The position numbers and the translations under genes are program-made. A stretch of DNA of 64,000 nucleotides from Bathynomus jamesi. Taxonomy: Eukaryota > Arthropoda > Malacostraca > Isopoda > Cirolanidae. The stretch's first letter is position 1; the number at the start of each line of letters is the position of its first letter. Positions 59,615-64,000 of the stretch are shown in pieces. The notes beneath the pieces were generated by a model, which saw nothing but the letters and a program-made list of their open reading frames with translations, did no database searches and was not told the origin of the DNA. The stretch is from positions 144,501-208,500 of the forward strand of contig JAJOZX010001574.1 of the NCBI GenBank assembly GCA_023014485.1, in the 5' to 3' direction.

Positions 59615-61264
59615 TTCGAAGTTTTATTTTCGAAGTAATTTTTTGTCGAAGTTATTGAATGTCGAAGTTTTTGATTTCGAAGAAATGTTTTCGAAGTTTT
59701 GTTTTCGAAGAAATGTCCGCATACGCTTGTGTGGGCATGTGGGTATGTGGGTGCAGTCTACTTATTTTTATTATTTTACTAATCAGCATTTATTTTTTCA
59801 AATTTCAAAGTCTTTATTTTTTAAATAAATATTAAAATATTACAATTTTTGTTAAGTTAAACTGTAAAGTAAAGTTGTTCCATTCAGAAAAAACACGGTT
59901 TTAAATTTTAATTGTTCCATTTGAAGGGATTAAGAGGCGATTTCTTGATAAAATGAATTGTCAAATTTTCAAATGTTGACACATTTGGGATAATTTATAT
60001 TTTGAAACTGAAAATGATTCAAAATCAGTCCTGAAAGGAAATATTTCCAATGGCTTCTAAAATCGTTCCATAATTAATTCAGAGAAAGACGGTCTGTATG
60101 GAGCAATTTAGCTTTTCACTGTGCAAGAATATAATGAACAATTGTTAATTGGACCATTTATTTTAATTTAGCCTCTAAGCATTTGGGTTTCTTGGCTCTG
60201 ACTGGTTAAAAACAGGATATAATATACTCGTATAATTTTTATGGTGATTTCAATGATCATTGAAATGCATTCTTCAAAGAAGTAAAACTATTACAGATCA
60301 AAGATGTAATCAAATTGGCACATTCTATTTTCATTTACAAATATAAGAACAAAATCATTAACTTACATTGGATAAATAAATATTATTTGTAACTCATCAA
60401 GAAATTCACTCATATCAGACTAGAAATAGATGAAACACGTTATTCCTCAATTTAGATTGTGTTCATCTTCAGAAATTATCCATTTTCGATGGACTTAAAA
60501 TATGGGATGATTTGAGTGCTGATATAAAAAATATTTCGTTTAAAAACAAGTTGAAATCTCAATTAATAATGGAATACTGATAAAGATCGATAATAATTAA
60601 ATGTACATTTCTGTATTACTTGTTCATTTCTCGTGTCTAACATTCATTTCTTTGGATTGTATTAGTATCAATTGTACAATAACTGTTTTTATAGGTTTCA
60701 TTTACACTGTATTTCTACTATTAGTTTCTTTGTATTAAACATAATTTAATGATGCTTATATACAGTATAATGCAATTTATCTCTGACTAATTTGAGAACT
60801 CAGTAAAGCCGAAACATTAAGGAGAAAATTATATAAAATAAATAGACCACTTGACAGTATTATTATATTATTTGTACTAAAGTATTATTGTAACACAAGA
60901 GAAATATTGTAATTTTTATTTTATAAATAAATTTATAAATAAAACTAAATAAAAATAGATATTTTCAAAATGACTTTAATGACATCACCGTGATTTAAAT
61001 TGATAGTCGAATTTTCATCTATTCGTTCGTTTATATATTTTAAATTAATTAATATTTCTTATTCATGATTTATATATTATTAATCAAAACTACCTTTTAA
61101 CTGGTGTTTTATCTTTGACTAACCTGAGATTCCAGTAAAGCCAAAAGCTTAAAAGACAAATAAAATAAAATAAATAGTCCAACTGAGAATTACTTATTTT
61201 ATGTTAAAGAATCATTTCTTCCTTCATCCATTCAAAGACTAATGTGAAATGTTTAATGAAATAT

Positions 61265-61469
61265 CGGATCACCTGAAGATCAGGGGCCCCAAATATTCTT
61301 GTTTTTTGCTTTACAGTACCAAATATAATAACAAATTAAATTGAATGCCAGGTTAGGTCAACTGTACGCCCTTGACGATTGGTTAGGTTAAGTCGTGATA
61401 TTTTCGTTAGTTTTAACGAAGATATCATTTGGTAATTGAGGCTGGGGGCCCTGAGCTTCAGGTGATCCG
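61265..61469. mobile_element. 205-bp inverted-repeat element
   Basis: The ends are CGGATCACCTGAAGATCAGG and, reversed, CGGATCACCTGAAGCTCAGG. The flanks GAAATAT and AAATAGAT suggest an 8-bp duplication. The left-arm site near 31,165 is empty. The core has GACGATTGGTTAGG and CGTGATATTTTCGTTAG, shared with 20,345-20,562 and 62,312-62,702. Confidence 0.8.
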
Positions 61470-62161
61470 AAATAGATAATCAATTTTCTAAGATTTTTCT
61501 AAGCTGAGATAGTTCAAGTTTTACTTCAAATTTAAATTGATATGAAGAAATGCTTCAGAACATTACTCTCTCCAAACATTTAACTTTCTGTTTACATCCA
61601 TTATTTCTTGGAATTGACTTTGTATCCTTATCAAATCACATCCTATATAATTCACGTCATAAGAGCCATTTATCATTTGAAATTCCTGAAGTAGTCCAAC
61701 TCTATATCTACGTTTTGAAGTGGATGCATATCTGATTTAGCTAAGTTTTCTCATAAGTTTTACTTTAAATTTATGTAATTCCTTTGGTTGGTCTGACCTC
61801 AACATTTCCTAATTTATCAGTCTTTTCTCGATTAAAGTTTGTCAAACTTAGAGACTAAACTAAGAGTTACCTTACTGTATATCAAGAGTCCGAGGTATAA
61901 GGCTCGGCTCTGGGCCACAGGTTATACTTTTTAATCTTAGACCTATCCTAATAAGTGAAGTTAATAAATACGTGGACCAAACTTACAAATCCTAATCCTT
62001 CATAGAATAAATGCACAAATAATTTTATCTTCTTTTCCAGATAGCCTATAAATACAAAATAAAAAAAGTGAAATGTCGACTTGAAATTTCATATATACTG
62101 TACTACTCCCAGTTAGAGTGCATCTTTTCTGATTTACTTGTGTTTTCCTCCTTACATGCAG

Positions 62162-62270
62162 ACTCTTTCAATTCCTGAAGAAGATTTTAAACTTCTTCGC
62201 AAGATTTCTGGTCGTTTGGACACGTTCCTGGAGAGGAATCTCGAAGCGGGTCACCAAAATCTCAAGAAAG
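62162..62270 (+). CDS. Second exon of the duplicated gene (right arm)
   Basis: 109 bp between GCAG and GTAAAA, same limits and nearly the same residues as 30,335-30,443 (IPEEDFKLLRKISGRLDTFL). The open frame is kept. Its phase 1 end joins the exon at 63,160 without a stop. The first exon of this copy is destroyed at 57.3 kb, so expression as a secreted protein is unlikely. Confidence 0.65.
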
Positions 62271-62311
62271 GTAAAAATCAAATTATGACCAACGATTTGT
62301 TTCTACCAACC

Positions 62312-62702
62312 GGTGCTACTATAGCGTGATTCCTACCTCGATTCGGCGGTCTACCTTTTAATTATAGCTTCTTACCTTGTTTACTAATTGCTTGTTTACA
62401 TTCCAATGTCCATCGCCCTTGACGATTGGTTAGGTTTAGTCATGATATTTTCGTTAGTTTTAACGAAAATATCGTGACTAAACCTAACCAATCGTACGTA
62501 GGTAGACCACATACTATAAGCACCGAAACTATTTTTTAAATAAATAAAATTGAATAATAAATAGCATTTTATATTTATTATATTTTCATTTATACCTTGG
62601 ATAAGAATCACACTCTACAGTACTGTAGTTTCGAACCAAAACGGGTAGGAATCACCCTATAGTATCGAAGTCACCGGTAGGAATCACGCTATAGCAGCAC
62701 CC
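62312..62702. mobile_element. 391-bp inverted-repeat element
   Basis: Ends GGTGCTACTATAGCGTGATT and, reversed, GGTGCTGCTATAGCGTGATT; missing from the left arm near 30,295. A second internal copy of the end motif lies near 62,640 (GGTAGGAATCACCCTATAG). The core is a perfect-looking palindrome around GTTAGTTTTAAC with CGATTGGTTAGGTTTAGTC arms (62,415-62,495). Confidence 0.8.
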
Positions 62703-63159
62703 AAAACCTTAAACTCACAATATTCACAATAAATTAATTTCACTTTCTTCAAAGTATTTAAGGTCAAAAAATTTTATTTGTCAACTTCTGATATTAATTT
62801 AGAGTTTATGATGAAAATTACATTTAATTTGAACCAGAAACTGTTGTTAATATTTTGGAGAAAGTCATCTAAATTAAACTTTTAACTTTCGAACATCTTA
62901 AAAGCGGATTTAAAGACAAAAGTGAATAAATTTAATTGACTTTTAAACATAGATTTTTTCTTAATTTCCACAATGACAAAATATAAAGAGAAAATGTTTT
63001 CCCATTAAATTCTTTAAGAACATTATGAAACTTAAATTTTTAAAACAATATTAAAGAATAACAAAGTATCCTGTAAAGAAAGGAGTGTAGAATACAGGGT
63101 GTTTATAAATTTTGTTTACAAATTCAAACCCTTTTAAAATATTAATTAAGTTTTTACAG

Positions 63160-63263
63160 TGATTCTATTTGCTGCATTTGAAAGAACATCTCACAGAGTT
63201 TTTCCTGACATGATGAAAGATGCCGATATTTTGGACCTGAAGATCAGGATTACTGATGCCATT
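63160..63263 (+). CDS. Third exon of the duplicated gene (right arm)
   Basis: Preceded by TTTTTACAG and followed by GTGACT. Read in the phase set by exon 2 it is open (RTSHRVFPDMMKDADILDLK, then IRITDAI). Copies at 135-239 and 29,740-29,841 are frameshifted, making this the best-kept version. The next exon would lie beyond the window. Confidence 0.6.
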
Positions 63264-64000
63264 GTGACTGTTAAATACATGAATGAGAAATATTTTGAAA
63301 TTATCATAGATTATTTAAAATTTTGAGTTGGAAATAAAATGTGGTTTTGACCCCCTTTCTAAGCAGTCAAATGTAAATCTCGAAGGATTTTAGTTAACAA
63401 TTAACTGATAATTTACTTGTGAAAAGTCTACTTTTAAATGGAATTTCCGTCACCAATTAGACGGATTAAAAGAATTTGAATGCATATAATATAAAATTAT
63501 ATTAACTTATATATACTCTGATAATAATGATAATAATAATATATTATTAAATATTGTGGTAAAAAATTTAGTATAAAATACTTTTAATTATTAACATAAT
63601 AATAATAATAAAGAGAGTTAATAAGGGGGAAATTTGTTACTAATATATTATTTATCATTCATTAATTTACCATTGATTAAGTTATTAATTATTTATATAT
63701 AAAGAGAGAATGCATTAAATTCACTGAATTATAATAGGTTGGTTTTAGTAAGAATTGTGGGTAGAGCGGCATTAAGGCTGCTCCGGAAATTAGAATGGTG
63801 ACACCTCACAATGTTGGTGACTGCTTCATTTACAAAATAATTAAAAATGATTTTAAAATCTTGGACATTCGAATATAAATAATTTATTAAATAAATAGAT
63901 AAGGAGAAAATAGACAGTTGATAAATAAAGATAAATGGGTGGATAAATGAATCAAAAAATTCATATATAAAGTAGTAACATGAGATACGAAGGTAAATAT

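Larger units (their letters stand above)
59056..59725 (+). mobile_element. Second MULE, with TTCGAAG-rich ends
   Basis: Terminal inverted repeats of about 110 bp (59,060-59,188; 59,614-59,719) are built of repeated TTCGAAAAC / CTTCGA units, starting CGGACATTTCTTCGAAAAC. A direct repeat CTTGTGTGGG (59,046-59,055 and 59,726-59,735) flanks it. The left arm near 32,725 has one copy (CCTGTGTGGG), the empty site. A (CCTAA)n run sits just inside the right repeat. Confidence 0.9.
54505..64000. repeat. Right arm (C) of the large inverted duplication
   Basis: Inverted counterpart of 28,981-40,274; anchors are listed with the left arm. Private insertions here are a piggyBac-type MITE, a hAT MITE, a mariner, a MULE and two small inverted-repeat elements, each missing at the left-arm site. 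59,726-61,264 is AT-rich and non-coding. Confidence 0.85.

Overview
The window is a stretch of an arthropod nuclear genome. It is AT-rich, intron-bearing and dominated by mobile elements. Supporting signs are a spliced fibrinogen-domain gene with GT-AG introns, an IER-family immediate-early gene, mariner, hAT, MULE and piggyBac-type elements, several LINE families, and short runs of the arthropod telomere motif (CCTAA)n. A crustacean or chelicerate would fit best, but the species cannot be fixed from the sequence.

Layout: 0-10 kb holds degraded LINEs of several families in both orientations. 10.8-12.8 kb is a decayed hAT element. 14.6-18.6 kb is an eight-exon gene on the minus strand. Its exons join in phase to a C-terminal fibrinogen-related domain (FReD), and it is the best candidate for a working host gene. 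18.9-20.7 kb is a cluster of small inverted-repeat elements. 20.8-24.4 kb is three mariner elements almost end to end, the third with an uninterrupted transposase. 25.0-28.6 kb is a LINE.

From about 28.6 to 40.3 kb and again, inverted, from 54.5 kb to the window end lie two arms of a large diverged inverted duplication. Each arm carries remnants of a secreted-protein gene (signal-peptide exon, coiled-coil exon, third exon) and its own later insertions, so one arm often shows the empty site for an element in the other. A third copy of part of this unit fills the first 1.26 kb.

Inside the left arm sits a 2.4-kb inverted-repeat element (36,008-38,413). It carries a broken copy of an arthropod-wide gene family that I know only as uncharacterised and that here appears to be a transposase. 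A MULE with FLYWCH-type remains was later inserted into its target duplication.

The loop between the arms (40.3-54.5 kb) holds a CR1-type LINE with an SGNH-esterase ORF1 and a smaller palindromic locus at 46.7-50.3 kb. There an IER2/IER5-like gene, with CRE, TATA box and initiator, lies between inverted copies of an unrecognised gene, and all three share an upstream module. This locus and the 2.4-kb element are the parts most worth following up.
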